Below are positions 7,934 to 16,558 of a stretch of 64,000 bases of DNA, one piece after another (within the stretch, counting starts at the first letter, position 1; every line of letters starts with the position of its first letter). A program made the position numbers and the translations under genes. The DNA is from JAAYBQ01 sp035403465 (GTDB taxonomy: Bacteria; Spirochaetota; UBA4802; UBA5550). The notes under the pieces were generated by a model. It searched no databases. It was not told where the DNA came from and saw nothing but the letters and a program-made list of their open reading frames with translations. The stretch lies in the NCBI GenBank assembly GCA_035403465.1, contig DAONFG010000010.1:1-64000 (forward strand). The letters run 5' to 3'.

Positions 7934-9593
7934 AGTTCTTCTCCTTGCCCTGAACGCGCGGTATGTGCATTCAAATCCCGCGCTGCTGTACCTGCAGAAG
8001 TATATTGCGCCTGCATGCGGTGATACCGTTATACTTGAACGCGGAATTAACGAAAAGAACAGCGCCATACTTGCTGATATTATGGCAGCGCAGCCTGCGG
8101 TAATAGCCATATCTGTATATATATGGAACACCGTGAAAGTTAAACAGCTGATCCCTGAACTGCGCAAATCTCTTCCGGGAACTATCATAGTGCTTGGCGG
8201 CCCGGATGCCGGCTACAACGCAGGCGACTGGATGGCGTCAGTATATGCCCCTGACTACATCGTTGCAGGGGCGGGCGAGGCCGGTATGCTGAAGCTTGCA
8301 GAGTCCGGGTTCAGCCTTAAGGAAAAGGTTATCCGCGAAAAGAATCCGCCATTCAGCTTAATCCCTTTCCCGTATAATAAAAGCGACATGGAAAGGCTTA
8401 CGGGCAGGTTTATATACTACGAGAGCAGCAGGGGATGCCCGTACAGGTGCTCCTACTGCCTGTCGTCGCGCGAGGACCAGGGGCTTGAGTTCAGGCCAGT
8501 AAGCATGGTATGTGATGAACTTGATTTTATCACTTCGTTCAGCCCCGGACTGGTGAAGTTTGTTGACCGCACATTCAACAGCCGTAAAGAGCATTACAGG
8601 CCTGTATGGGAACATATTGTAAAGAACTGCTGCAGCGGGAAAACCACTTTCCATTTTGAAATATACCCCGGGCTCCTTGACGAAGATGACCTTGACTTTC
8701 TGTCAAAGGTTCCGCCCGGCCTTTTCCAGTTTGAGATCGGGATACAGTCTGTACACAGCGCGACGCTCAAGGCGATTCACCGCGTCATGGACAGGAAATC
8801 GTACGATATAATTGAGCGCCTGATCAGTAACAACAACATACATATTCACCTGGACCTTATTGCGGGCCTGCCGTTCGAGGACTACACCGGTTTCGCAAAC
8901 TCGTTTAACAGGATACTGGGACTAAATCCCCACCACTTCCAGCCCGGGATACTTAAAGTTCTTCCAGGCACAGAGATGATGGAGCGGTCCGCGGAGTACG
9001 GCCTGGCCTGGTCCCCTGATCCGCCCTATGCAGTTAAAAGTACAAAGTGGCTTAACGCAGCAGAGATGGAGAGGATTGTGCGGATAGCGGAACTTGTCGA
9101 GGCAGTACACAATTCCGGCAGGTTCAACGAAACAGGCAGGTGCCTGGCCGCGCATTACGGCGGATGCTTTACGTTTTATGAAAAGCTTGCCATGCAGGAT
9201 ACCCGGGGCGGCACCGGGAGGAACTGGAATGACCTTGCTGTACTGATTATCAGCCTTGCACATGCTGAATCTCCGGAAATATTGCCGCTGATCATGGACT
9301 GCCTGCGGTGGGACTGGTGCGCTTCAGGGAAACTTCACCATTACCCTGATGCTTTAAAGTCACAGCTTACTGCGGACGCGAAGAGGAAGGGGTACAATTA
9401 TTTTATAAGGCAGTCAGAAAGAAACAGGATCACGGCGGGCGGTGTGTCATTTTCAAAGGATGAGCTGCGGCACTCGATCTTCTTTGTGCCTGAGACCGCC
9501 GAGTTCAGGGAAAAAATGATGAGCGCAGGTCCGGCACTCTTTCTTCCGGACAAGAGGGTGATTTTTTTTGATCTGACGGATTTTATTAAGTGA
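7926..9593 (+). CDS. B12-binding-domain radical SAM protein
   Basis: A 555-residue cytoplasmic enzyme. Residues 1-130 resemble the cobalamin-binding fold that precedes many radical SAM cores, though the classical DxHxxG is not seen. The radical SAM cluster motif is SSRGCPYRCSYC (Cys171, Cys175, Cys178) and the barrel continues to about residue 380. The C-terminal part resembles DUF4080 proteins. The frame is open upstream to 7884, but ATG 7926 starts the conserved LLLALNARYVHSNPAL region. That ATG lies inside the 3' end of the lipoprotein gene (ATGAATAA), so the two are translationally coupled. Substrate unknown; methylation or another radical modification is typical of the class. Confidence 0.82.
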   Translation: MNKVLLLALNARYVHSNPALLYLQKYIAPACGDTVILERGINEKNSAILADIMAAQPAVIAISVYIWNTVKVKQLIPELRKSLPGTIIVLGGPDAGYNAGDWMASVYAPDYIVAGAGEAGMLKLAESGFSLKEKVIREKNPPFSLIPFPYNKSDMERLTGRFIYYESSRGCPYRCSYCLSSREDQGLEFRPVSMVCDELDFITSFSPGLVKFVDRTFNSRKEHYRPVWEHIVKNCCSGKTTFHFEIYPGLLDEDDLDFLSKVPPGLFQFEIGIQSVHSATLKAIHRVMDRKSYDIIERLISNNNIHIHLDLIAGLPFEDYTGFANSFNRILGLNPHHFQPGILKVLPGTEMMERSAEYGLAWSPDPPYAVKSTKWLNAAEMERIVRIAELVEAVHNSGRFNETGRCLAAHYGGCFTFYEKLAMQDTRGGTGRNWNDLAVLIISLAHAESPEILPLIMDCLRWDWCASGKLHHYPDALKSQLTADAKRKGYNYFIRQSERNRITAGGVSFSKDELRHSIFFVPETAEFREKMMSAGPALFLPDKRVIFFDLTDFIK

Positions 9594-9655
9594 CAGATCA
9601 TTATAAATCGTTAATTCTTGAAACCGCAACAGACTGGTTTTAAATTAATTAATAT

Positions 9656-9679
9656 TACCTGCTGGTGTGAAACCAGGTA
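9656..9679. promoter_or_regulatory. Inverted repeat upstream of tetR-like gene, possible operator
   Basis: The arms tacctg (9656-9661) and caggta (9674-9679), with an inner ctggt/accag match, sit 36 bases before the TetR-family start. A second imperfect repeat, aaacc/ggttt, lies at 9621-9640. TetR regulators often bind such sites in their own promoters; this is inference. Confidence 0.3.
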
Positions 9680-9714
9680 TCGCAAAAGTTTAACTATTAT
9701 TCCGGGAGATTTTA

Positions 9715-10329
9715 ATGAGCAGAATGAACGCTGAGCAGCGCAGGACGCAGATACTCGACTGTGCCAGGAAGCTTTTTTCTGAAAACGGGTATCACCAGAC
9801 TCAGATTTCTGACATACAGAACGAGGCAGGTGTAGCCCGCGGTACCATCTACCAGTACTTTGAAAACAAGGAGGACCTGTTCCTGACCCTGCTTGAAACG
9901 CTTTACAGCGACTGGAAGCAGATGCTCTCTGTTCAGCCTGAAAACATTCACGAAGCATTCAATACAGGCTTCAAGGTGTTCAAGTACAAGATAAAGCAGA
10001 CGATTGATTTCTTCATCGCCAATCCCGAGTACTGCAACATACTGCTGCGTGTAGGGCTTGGTCTGGGCGGCAATTTTGACAGGACCCTCAGCAGATTCCA
10101 GAAGCAGATTCTTGAACTTGTAACAGACTATCTTGTAAAAGGTATAAAAATGGGCCGCATCAGGCCGGATATCGATGTGGATCTGACTGGTAATATGATA
10201 GGCGGTGCACTTCTTCGCGTATGTTATCATTACGTGGTTATAAAAAACATGAAGGATGGCGATTCAGATATGCTCGCTGACGAGTTTGTTAAGGTTTATG
10301 CCGTCGGAATTTTTTCTGAAAAATCTTGA
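9715..10329 (+). CDS. TetR/AcrR family transcriptional regulator
   Basis: A 204-residue repressor-type protein. The N-terminal TetR helix-turn-helix is clear: RTQILDCARKLFSENGYHQT followed by ISDIQNEAGVARGTIYQYF and KEDLF (residues 8-62). The remaining helices form the ligand-binding domain and resemble C-terminal domains of FadR/AcrR-type regulators only in general shape. ATG with GGGAG 9 bases upstream. It precedes an acyltransferase-barrel-CFI-box gene run, from which it is separated by a terminator; control of that run or of fatty-acid metabolism is possible. Confidence 0.88.
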   Translation: MSRMNAEQRRTQILDCARKLFSENGYHQTQISDIQNEAGVARGTIYQYFENKEDLFLTLLETLYSDWKQMLSVQPENIHEAFNTGFKVFKYKIKQTIDFFIANPEYCNILLRVGLGLGGNFDRTLSRFQKQILELVTDYLVKGIKMGRIRPDIDVDLTGNMIGGALLRVCYHYVVIKNMKDGDSDMLADEFVKVYAVGIFSEKS

Positions 10330-10356
10330 CAGATTAATATTTATTCTGATTTATAA

Positions 10357-10370
10357 ACTGACATGTCAGT
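10357..10370. promoter_or_regulatory. 14-base perfect palindrome after tetR-like gene
   Basis: ACTGACATGTCAGT is a perfect palindrome lying between the TetR-family stop and its terminator. It has the size and symmetry of a repressor half-site pair, but nothing else supports an operator role. Confidence 0.25.
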
Positions 10371-10441
10371 ATATGTGTTTTAAGCTAACTGAAAATAACT
10401 ACAGCATCTGGCGGTTATTTTCTAAATTTCCTTCATTAAAA

Positions 10442-10467
10442 GCCCGGTCAATGCCGGGCATTTTTTT
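10442..10467 (+). terminator. Terminator after the TetR-family gene
   Basis: The stem gcccgg (10442-10447) with ccgggc (10454-10459), a 6-base loop and seven T residues at 10461-10467 form a standard intrinsic terminator. Confidence 0.88.
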
Positions 10468-10626
10468 ATCATTGCCTGTATAAAAATTTAAACCATTAAA
10501 AGAGCTTGATTTTTATACTAATGTGTGAAACTGTTCAATGATGTTGCTCGGAGATTGATTATTTTATCATTTCGCAGAAATTTTGAATACTCACCCCCTG
10601 TGGCAAAAATACCTGAGGATATAAAG

Positions 10627-11835
10627 ATGCCGGAAAAAAGATACACAAGGAAGATGTCATACAACGACCGTTTGTTTGCAGTTGTGGAAAGGATATGCCC
10701 TCCCTGCCTTAACCAGTTTGTTGCCGAAGGAGAAGGATCATTTGATGTGGAGAAATGGCGCGACGCGGTAAGAATTGCTTCCGCGGCAAATCCCGGCAGC
10801 AGGCTTGTGCTTAAAGGACACCTGGGCAGGAGCAGGTGGGTCGATTCAGGAAACACCCCACCTGTAACAGAGGTTGACGGCAACAGCTGGGACGGCATGG
10901 GCCCGGCCGGCGCACCGTTCCTTGACAAAGGGCTTTGCCTGAGGAATGGGCCCACATCCGAGGTCTTACTCATTAATGGCAGCCCGTTGCGTGTATGTTT
11001 CAGGACCCACCATGCTGTCATGGACGGAATGGGACTGCTTACATGGATGGAGGATATCTTCCGTGTACTCAGGGGTGAGGAGCCAAAAGGATCAACAGCA
11101 ACAATCACAGACACGGAGCTCGCAAGGGCAAACCAGACTGAATACCGTAAACCATTCCCCAGGAATAACATCGCGCCGACTGGAAAACCCTCGGGCAGGA
11201 AAAGAGGAGTCACCTGGAAACGTGTCATTATCCCGGGCTCTTATAAAAATACGCTGGGGCAGGTAGTGGTGCTTGCCGCGCGTGAAGCATGGAGGTACCA
11301 GGATGGTCCTGTGCGTTTTGCTATCCCCGTGGATCTGCGGTTCAGGCAGAAGGGGCTACGTTCAACCGCCAACCTTGCGATTGCAATATATGTTGAAGTA
11401 AAAAAAGATTCCACGCCCGCGGATATTGCGGAGGATATACGAAAGCAGGTCGCAGAGAAGCGCGACTGCATGATAGACAGGACTGATCCCTTTTTACGCT
11501 TTCTTCCTATGATGTACCTTACCAGGAAAGGAAATTCCCGTATTGAAAACTGCAATAAAACAGGGCTTTACGGTTCGTCGGGACTGATCAGCAATATGGG
11601 CAAAGTACCGGTGCAGTTTTTTTCCGGCGGCGGTTTCAACACAAGGCTTATATGGGGGATTCCGCCGAGTATAGAGAACATTCCGTTTTTAATCGGGTTT
11701 GCCATACGCGACGATGAGGTGACACTCAGTTTAGGTGTGCCCGAAGTGCTGGCCGGCGAAAACCGGGTAGATACTTTTTTCAAAAATCTCCTCGAGGGAC
11801 TTGTCCCTGCAGATGAGGGAAGCGGGAAAAAATAA
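10627..11835 (+). CDS. Condensation-domain-like acyltransferase (HHxxxDG)
   Basis: A 402-residue protein with the HHAVMDG catalytic motif (His128, His129, Asp133) of the CoA-dependent acyltransferase superfamily, which includes NRPS condensation domains, alcohol acetyltransferases and wax-ester/diacylglycerol acyltransferases. A DFGSTG-like C-terminal motif is not evident. The frame is open from GTG 10525, but ATG 10627 follows GAGGA at good spacing and starts the conserved region. It is a stand-alone domain, with no adenylation or carrier domain nearby, which points to lipid or ester acylation rather than peptide synthesis. It is probably the first gene of a three-gene run. Confidence 0.72.
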   Translation: MPEKRYTRKMSYNDRLFAVVERICPPCLNQFVAEGEGSFDVEKWRDAVRIASAANPGSRLVLKGHLGRSRWVDSGNTPPVTEVDGNSWDGMGPAGAPFLDKGLCLRNGPTSEVLLINGSPLRVCFRTHHAVMDGMGLLTWMEDIFRVLRGEEPKGSTATITDTELARANQTEYRKPFPRNNIAPTGKPSGRKRGVTWKRVIIPGSYKNTLGQVVVLAAREAWRYQDGPVRFAIPVDLRFRQKGLRSTANLAIAIYVEVKKDSTPADIAEDIRKQVAEKRDCMIDRTDPFLRFLPMMYLTRKGNSRIENCNKTGLYGSSGLISNMGKVPVQFFSGGGFNTRLIWGIPPSIENIPFLIGFAIRDDEVTLSLGVPEVLAGENRVDTFFKNLLEGLVPADEGSGKK

Positions 11836-11864
11836 AGATTGTAATGAGGTACAGGATTAACATG

Positions 11865-12539
11865 AAAGTTTTTATGACTATTATTTTAGGGATGATCCCG
11901 GTGATGCTGGGCGCTTCAGACAGGTTCACGGCCGAGTCACCACTTCTCACCGGTGACTCTTCATTTCTTATTGCAAAATCAGACACAACTTCTGATAAGA
12001 ATAATAATATGACCATTGTATTTCCGGCAGGAGAAGATGACCAGGAGGAATCCGCAGGGGAGGAGCAGGACAATAAACCGGCGGAGGCGGGTACATGGAA
12101 GAAAGGATTTGAACTGGAGACGAATTTCAACACAAAGGACTGGATGCTGGGATTAGGGCTGGGGATGCAGCACACATCAGGGATTTCATTGCTGCTGAGG
12201 TTCCAGATAAGGCCGCTGACAAATACGGTTTTTGTCGAAAAATCAGCGAGCGCATACAGGCAGTATAATGAAAGACGCATGGTGCTGGGACTCTCGGCCT
12301 CCTGGGATTACATGATAGTACAACCGGTTGGAATTTATATTAACGCCGGATACGGCGTCTCGTTCGCCTATTTCAGGGGATCTGACGAGAACCCTGAAAC
12401 AATCTGGACGCCTATGGCAGGTGGTGGACTTCTGCTGCAGCCATGGGAGACTACATCATTACGTTTCGGGTATGAATACATAAGGACTCCGCAGTACCCG
12501 GACCACCATATCAATATTTCATCTATGCTGATGTTCTGA
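11865..12539 (+). CDS. Putative outer-membrane beta-barrel protein
   Basis: A 224-residue exported protein. The ATG at 11865 follows AGGA and begins a signal peptide (MKVFMTIILGMIPVMLGAS); an in-frame ATG at 11844 is the alternative. After an acidic Glu/Asp-rich linker (about 45-75), alternating strands such as WMLGLGLGMQ, GISLLLRFQI, VGIYINAGYGVSFAYF and TTSLRFGYEYI suggest a small eight-stranded barrel ending near the C-terminal LMF, a typical barrel end with a terminal Phe. It lies 29 bases after the acyltransferase and 14 before the CFI-box gene. Confidence 0.65.
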   Translation, partial: KVFMTIILGMIPVMLGASDRFTAESPLLTGDSSFLIAKSDTTSDKNNNMTIVFPAGEDDQEESAGEEQDNKPAEAGTWKKGFELETNFNTKDWMLGLGLGMQHTSGISLLLRFQIRPLTNTVFVEKSASAYRQYNERRMVLGLSASWDYMIVQPVGIYINAGYGVSFAYFRGSDENPETIWTPMAGGGLLLQPWETTSLRFGYEYIRTPQYPDHHINISSMLMF

Positions 12540-12553
12540 CAGGAGACATTATT

Positions 12554-13351
12554 TTGAAAAAAATGTTAACACTTACAGCAATACTATTAATAATAATAAC
12601 TTTGTTTTCCTGTTATGATGACACAGGTGAGGACTGCGAAGAGGCACCATCTCCATGTAATTCATCGGCATCACAAGGATACCTTAATTTTGATGTTACA
12701 AATGATGATGCTGAAGTTACACTGCAGAGTATCAGGCTGTGTGAAGGGGATGATTACGATACAGGAACTAACTGCGTAACATTCACCAGTACCAGTTCCC
12801 GGTATGTTAATAATGGCGATTATTCAGCCATGGCTACGTATACTGTAAGCTATAACGGGAAAACATATACCATCGAGGCTGTTGACGGCGTTGATTTATC
12901 ATACGAGTCAGATGATTACTGCAATGGAATCACCTGCTATACTGAAGGTTCTGAAACATTGGAGCTTGAATTTGACCGCGATGCATTTATTGACATGCTT
13001 GATGGAACGAGCAAGGAATGCTTTATCGCGACAGCGGCGTACGGTTCAGGCGAGGCATGGCAGGTTGAATACCTGCGTTCTTTCCGCGACAGGGTGCTTA
13101 ATAAGTCTGCGGCCGGTCGGTTTTTTATCAGGGAGTACTACGCGCATTCCCCCGCTGCCGCGGGTTTTATTTCTGGCAGGCCCGCGCTGAAGTATACTGT
13201 AAGCGGGATGCTCTCTGCTGCCATATATGCAATGATGCATCCGTATATTTTTTCTGCATCGATCTTCGCGTTTATCGCGGCTGGGATACTGTCGGTTTAT
13301 GGAATAAAAGCCAGGCGCCGCAGGAGACTGAATCTACCGGAAGCCTGCTGA
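12554..13351 (+). CDS. CFI-box-CTERM lipoprotein
   Basis: A 265-residue protein. A TTG start at 12554 is preferred because AGGAGA lies 7 bases upstream; ATG 12563 is too far from it. The N-terminus is a lipoprotein signal ending LFSC (Cys20). Residues 30-145 are an Asp/Thr/Tyr-rich, cysteine-containing beta region with no known fold. Residues 156-184 carry the CFI-box, CFIATAAYGS then LRSFRDRVL, followed by a hydrophobic segment (about 232-250), five consecutive basic residues and a terminal Cys. The arrangement is that of a C-terminal sorting tail whose processing enzyme is unknown. It ends the acyltransferase-barrel run. Confidence 0.8.
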   Translation: MKKMLTLTAILLIIITLFSCYDDTGEDCEEAPSPCNSSASQGYLNFDVTNDDAEVTLQSIRLCEGDDYDTGTNCVTFTSTSSRYVNNGDYSAMATYTVSYNGKTYTIEAVDGVDLSYESDDYCNGITCYTEGSETLELEFDRDAFIDMLDGTSKECFIATAAYGSGEAWQVEYLRSFRDRVLNKSAAGRFFIREYYAHSPAAAGFISGRPALKYTVSGMLSAAIYAMMHPYIFSASIFAFIAAGILSVYGIKARRRRRLNLPEAC

Positions 13352-13363
13352 ATCAGCAGGCTT
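13341..13363. terminator. Hairpin shared by the convergent CFI-box and argO gene ends
   Basis: Perfect 10-bp arms (13341-13350 and 13354-13363) with a 3-base loop span the stop codons of both genes. There is no strong T tract on either side, so termination would be modest. Confidence 0.5.
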
Positions 13364-13988
13364 AAACTTTCCCGTACGCAAAGAGAACCAGCCTGAACGC
13401 AATATAGACCATGACAAAACCGATAACGGTATCGAGTATCCTCCACGAAAGTGGTTTCCTGAAAAGCGGCGCAAGTATCCTGCCGCTATAGGCAAGGGCA
13501 AAGAACCATGCGAACGATGCGGCTACTGCACCAAGTCCGAAGAAGGGCTGCAGTTCATGGGGTCTTGCTGCCCCGAATCCACCGAGCATGACCACAGTGT
13601 CAAGGTAAACGTGCGGGTTGAGGTACGTCAGCGCGAATATGGTGATCACCGATTCTTTCAGTCCGCCTGAACCGCCCGCATCATCCATATCCATTGATTC
13701 ACCCTTTACCGCAGATCGGAATGATTTAAAGGCAAACCACAGAAGATAGAGCGCGCCTGCACCTGCTGCGGCCTTTGTGACTGCGGGGTGACTGGTAAAA
13801 ACGAATCCCATCCCCGCTATGCCAAGTGTTATAAGAAGCGCATCGCTGAGAGAACATACCCATGCAAGGAGGGCGCGGTGCCGGCCCAGGATACCCTGGC
13901 GCAACACATAGGCGTTCTGCGCGCCGATTGCAATGATCAGCCCTGCGCCCGTGATGAACCCTTCAATGATGCTTGATGTGATTTGCAT
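13362..13988 (-). CDS. argO: LysE/ArgO family amino-acid exporter
   Basis: A 208-residue inner-membrane protein with about six hydrophobic helices. The N-terminus, GFITGAGLIIAIGAQNAYVL, matches the LysE/ArgO signature (GAQNA), followed by RQG and a Leu/Ala-rich second helix. LTYLNPHVYLDTV in the middle corresponds to the conserved NP motif of the family. ArgO exports arginine and LysE exports lysine or arginine. GGAGA is 7 bases upstream of the ATG. It is monocistronic. The choice between arginine and lysine cannot be made from the sequence. Confidence 0.88.
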   Translation of the reverse strand: MQITSSIIEGFITGAGLIIAIGAQNAYVLRQGILGRHRALLAWVCSLSDALLITLGIAGMGFVFTSHPAVTKAAAGAGALYLLWFAFKSFRSAVKGESMDMDDAGGSGGLKESVITIFALTYLNPHVYLDTVVMLGGFGAARPHELQPFFGLGAVAASFAWFFALAYSGRILAPLFRKPLSWRILDTVIGFVMVYIAFRLVLFAYGKV

Positions 13989-14179
13989 TGGATTTCTCCT
14001 GTATCAGGAAAATACATTAATTGTTAGTTAACTTACTGTTTTCAATAATTTTTTAGAGAATTCGTGCAGTCCAATCTTAAATGTTTAAAAATTTTTAAAG
14101 AGGATAGTCGATATTAAAGGGAAATAGCTTCAAGTAAAACTGTTAAAGTCTGTTGACTATTTTGCACTTACATCTGATT

Positions 14180-14208
14180 TTGTCATAAACATTAATGTTC
14201 TATATTAA
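14180..14208 (+). promoter_or_regulatory. Candidate sigma-70 promoter of the DEAD-box gene
   Basis: TTGTCA (14180-14185) and TATTAA (14203-14208) are separated by 17 bases, about 46 bases before the helicase ATG. A short repeat aggata/tatcct follows in the leader. Prediction by eye only. Confidence 0.4.
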
Positions 14209-14254
14209 ATAGAAGGATAATATCTATCCTCATATAACATTCCAGGAGTACCAT

Positions 14255-15397
14255 ATGCCGTTTCAGGTTCCCGGCCTATCCGGGGATTTATGCCGTGCAG
14301 CAGATGAGCTCGGCTACAGGGAACTCTTTCCGGTTCAGGGGGAGGCCATCCCTGTAATACTCGCAGGGAAAGACCTTGCTGTATCTGCACAGACAGGTTC
14401 AGGTAAAACCGCGGCATTTCTTCTTCCCATACTGCAGCGGTTAACAGAAAATAAATGTATACAAAAAAGTTCAGTCCGTGTACTGGTGCTTGTACCCACC
14501 AGGGAACTTGCAGTGCAGGTGGCTGAATCCGCAGAGATTTTCAGCAGGTACCTTCCCGGAAAGATAAGGGTTGCTGCGGTACATGGCGGGGTTTCAATAA
14601 ATCCCCAGGTGCAGAGCCTGGCGGGCGGGGCGGATATCCTGGTTGCAACTCCCGGGAGGCTTATCGATATCGCGGGGAGTAACGGCGTGAAGCTTTCTCA
14701 TGTCGAGATCCTGGTTCTTGATGAAGCAGACAGGATGCTGGACCTGGGATTTAAAGATGAAGTCGGCATTATTTTGAAAATGCTCCCTGAAAAAAGGCAG
14801 AATCTTTTGTTTTCCGCGACCCTTGGTACTAATCTTAAATCAGCGGGTATTGATTTTTTAGACGGTGCAGTAAAAATCGGGATTGAAAAATCGGCTGCTC
14901 CTGCAGAACCTGTTGAGCAGATCGTTTATACGGTTGACCGGAATAACAAGGGAATTCTGCTGCGTTACCTGATAAACGACGGCGGCTGGGAACAGGTTCT
15001 TGTCTTTGTATCATCAAAAAGAAAAGCTGACAATGTGGCACGCAAACTCAACGTGAACCATATATCTTCTGAAGCGATGCATGGAGATAAAAGCCAGGGA
15101 GCCAGGACCGGGGCTCTTGCACGTTTCAGGCAGGGAAAGATCAGGGTGCTTGTGGCGACCGATCTTGCATCCCGGGGGCTTGATATTGAACAGCTGCCGT
15201 ATGTTGTCAATTACGAGCTTCCCAGGTCTGCAGCGGATTATATCCACCGCATAGGCAGGACAGGCAGGGCTGGAATAAAGGGAATCGCAGTAACTCTCCT
15301 GTGCGAAGATGAGTTCCAGCATATGAGGCTGATTGAAAAACGTATGGACCGGAAGCCTGTATATATTGATTCAGCAAACATCACGTTTAAGCAGTAG
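14255..15397 (+). CDS. DEAD-box ATP-dependent RNA helicase
   Basis: A 380-residue RNA-unwinding ATPase with the full motif set: Q motif near 21-29, I AQTGSGKT (45-52), Ia PTRELA (81-86), Ib TPGR (132-135), II DEAD (156-159), III SAT (187-189), IV VFVSS, V ATDLASRGLD (301-310), VI HRIGRTGR (331-338). It ends soon after motif VI, so it is a minimal RhlE-like core without an RNA-binding tail. The RRM protein 148 bases downstream may supply RNA binding. AGGAG precedes the ATG. Roles in ribosome assembly or mRNA decay are typical of the family. Confidence 0.95.
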   Translation: MPFQVPGLSGDLCRAADELGYRELFPVQGEAIPVILAGKDLAVSAQTGSGKTAAFLLPILQRLTENKCIQKSSVRVLVLVPTRELAVQVAESAEIFSRYLPGKIRVAAVHGGVSINPQVQSLAGGADILVATPGRLIDIAGSNGVKLSHVEILVLDEADRMLDLGFKDEVGIILKMLPEKRQNLLFSATLGTNLKSAGIDFLDGAVKIGIEKSAAPAEPVEQIVYTVDRNNKGILLRYLINDGGWEQVLVFVSSKRKADNVARKLNVNHISSEAMHGDKSQGARTGALARFRQGKIRVLVATDLASRGLDIEQLPYVVNYELPRSAADYIHRIGRTGRAGIKGIAVTLLCEDEFQHMRLIEKRMDRKPVYIDSANITFKQ

Positions 15398-15432
15398 GCT
15401 TGTTGGTTTTTCATTTTTTAACAGGGGGTCCG

Positions 15433-15477
15433 GGGGCGAAGCCCCTGAAAACGCCCCGCACTCCCGGCCAGCCGGGA
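15433..15477. repeat. Two GC-rich hairpins between helicase and RRM genes
   Basis: ggggc/gcccc (15433-15445) and tcccggc/gccggga (15462-15477) lie in a GC-rich island inside an AT-rich gap. No T tract follows. Comparable GC-rich hairpins occur at 36770-36803 and 42489-42550, so this may be a degenerate dispersed repeat. Confidence 0.4.
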
Positions 15478-15544
15478 TTCCATCGTTAAATGGAGTTTTG
15501 CAACAAGTCAATATTTGAGATATCTAACTAACAAGGAATTATTT

Positions 15545-16555
15545 ATGGATGACAAAAAAATTTTTATCGGGAATTTAAACTTTGAGGTAACTGAGGCGGA
15601 TGTCAGGAAACTTTTATCAAAGTATGGAACAGTGGAAGATATAAGGATGAACCAGAAGAAGGGGTACGCTCTTGTTGAGATGTCCACTGCTGATGAAGCC
15701 GCAGAAGCGGTTCAGAAACTGGACGGTACAATGTACAGGGATCGTGAAGTCAGGATAAACCTGGAAATGAAGGCGGGCAGGGCCAGATCTGCATCTGTCA
15801 GAAGATATAAAGAACGCGGGGAGAGTTTTTCCGGTGACAGGGAGGCGGTAAATTCAGCAGGCAGAACGGACCGCGGAAATAAACGGGATTCTGTAAGACA
15901 TGGTTCAGGTGATAATCAGCGGGACAGGGATGCTGTTTCATCACCCGGTAAATACAAGGGTGAATACAGCGAAAGGTTTAAAAAAATGTCTGCGAGTATG
16001 GCAGATTCAAGATCAAAATCGGAAGCTGCTGATTCAGGTAACAGGCAGGGCGGCATAAACCGGAGAGAAAGGCCGAATGCGAATGACAGGGACAGAAGAT
16101 CTGCAGAAAAAACTTCAGGTACCGGCAAACCCCAGAAGAAGGAGTGGACGTCCGGGCAGCCATTGCGTTCTGACGGACCGCGGCTCGATGACGAGAAGCC
16201 GCATTATATCAGGCGCGAGAGGCCGGCAGCTGATCACAGGCAGAAGGAAAGATCATCAGGCCCGGACGACAGGGGAAACAGAAAAAGAGAATGGAATACC
16301 GATAAAACTTCAGGCCAGCCTGGCAGACCTGGCAACAGGCGGGATAACAGGCCTGTGAGCAATCAGCCGCGCGAAGAGAGATCGGGAGATCGTCCTAAAT
16401 CCCGGCCATCGGGCAGTTCGCCAAAACAGTCTACCCGGACATCCAGACCCGGTGCAGGTGAGAGCGGAAGGGGCAGATCGTCCGGTTCATCGCGGCCCGA
16501 CAACCGCGGCGGCGCAGGAGAGAGAGACCGGAATAACCGTTCGAAGAGGGACTGA
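15545..16555 (+). CDS. RRM-domain RNA-binding protein with long Arg/Ser/Gly-rich tail
   Basis: A 336-residue protein. The start at ATG 15545 has AAGGA at 15531. Residues 1-75 form one RNA recognition motif: KIFIGNL is RNP2 and KKGYALVEM is RNP1. Residues 80-336 are low-complexity and strongly basic, rich in Arg, Ser, Gly, Asp and Asn (repeated RRE, DRG, RPG, SGR), and probably disordered. Short bacterial RRM proteins usually have about 80-120 residues, so the tail is unusual and resembles eukaryotic condensate-forming RNA-binding proteins. It is 3 bases upstream of the DUF1456 gene. Confidence 0.9.
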   Translation: MDDKKIFIGNLNFEVTEADVRKLLSKYGTVEDIRMNQKKGYALVEMSTADEAAEAVQKLDGTMYRDREVRINLEMKAGRARSASVRRYKERGESFSGDREAVNSAGRTDRGNKRDSVRHGSGDNQRDRDAVSSPGKYKGEYSERFKKMSASMADSRSKSEAADSGNRQGGINRRERPNANDRDRRSAEKTSGTGKPQKKEWTSGQPLRSDGPRLDDEKPHYIRRERPAADHRQKERSSGPDDRGNRKREWNTDKTSGQPGRPGNRRDNRPVSNQPREERSGDRPKSRPSGSSPKQSTRTSRPGAGESGRGRSSGSSRPDNRGGAGERDRNNRSKRD

Positions 16556-16558
16556 CAT

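Noticed and set aside
10326..10345. TTGACA promoter directly after the TetR-family gene
   Set aside because: The TTGACA overlaps the TetR stop and no good -10 follows at normal spacing; a terminator lies between it and the next gene.
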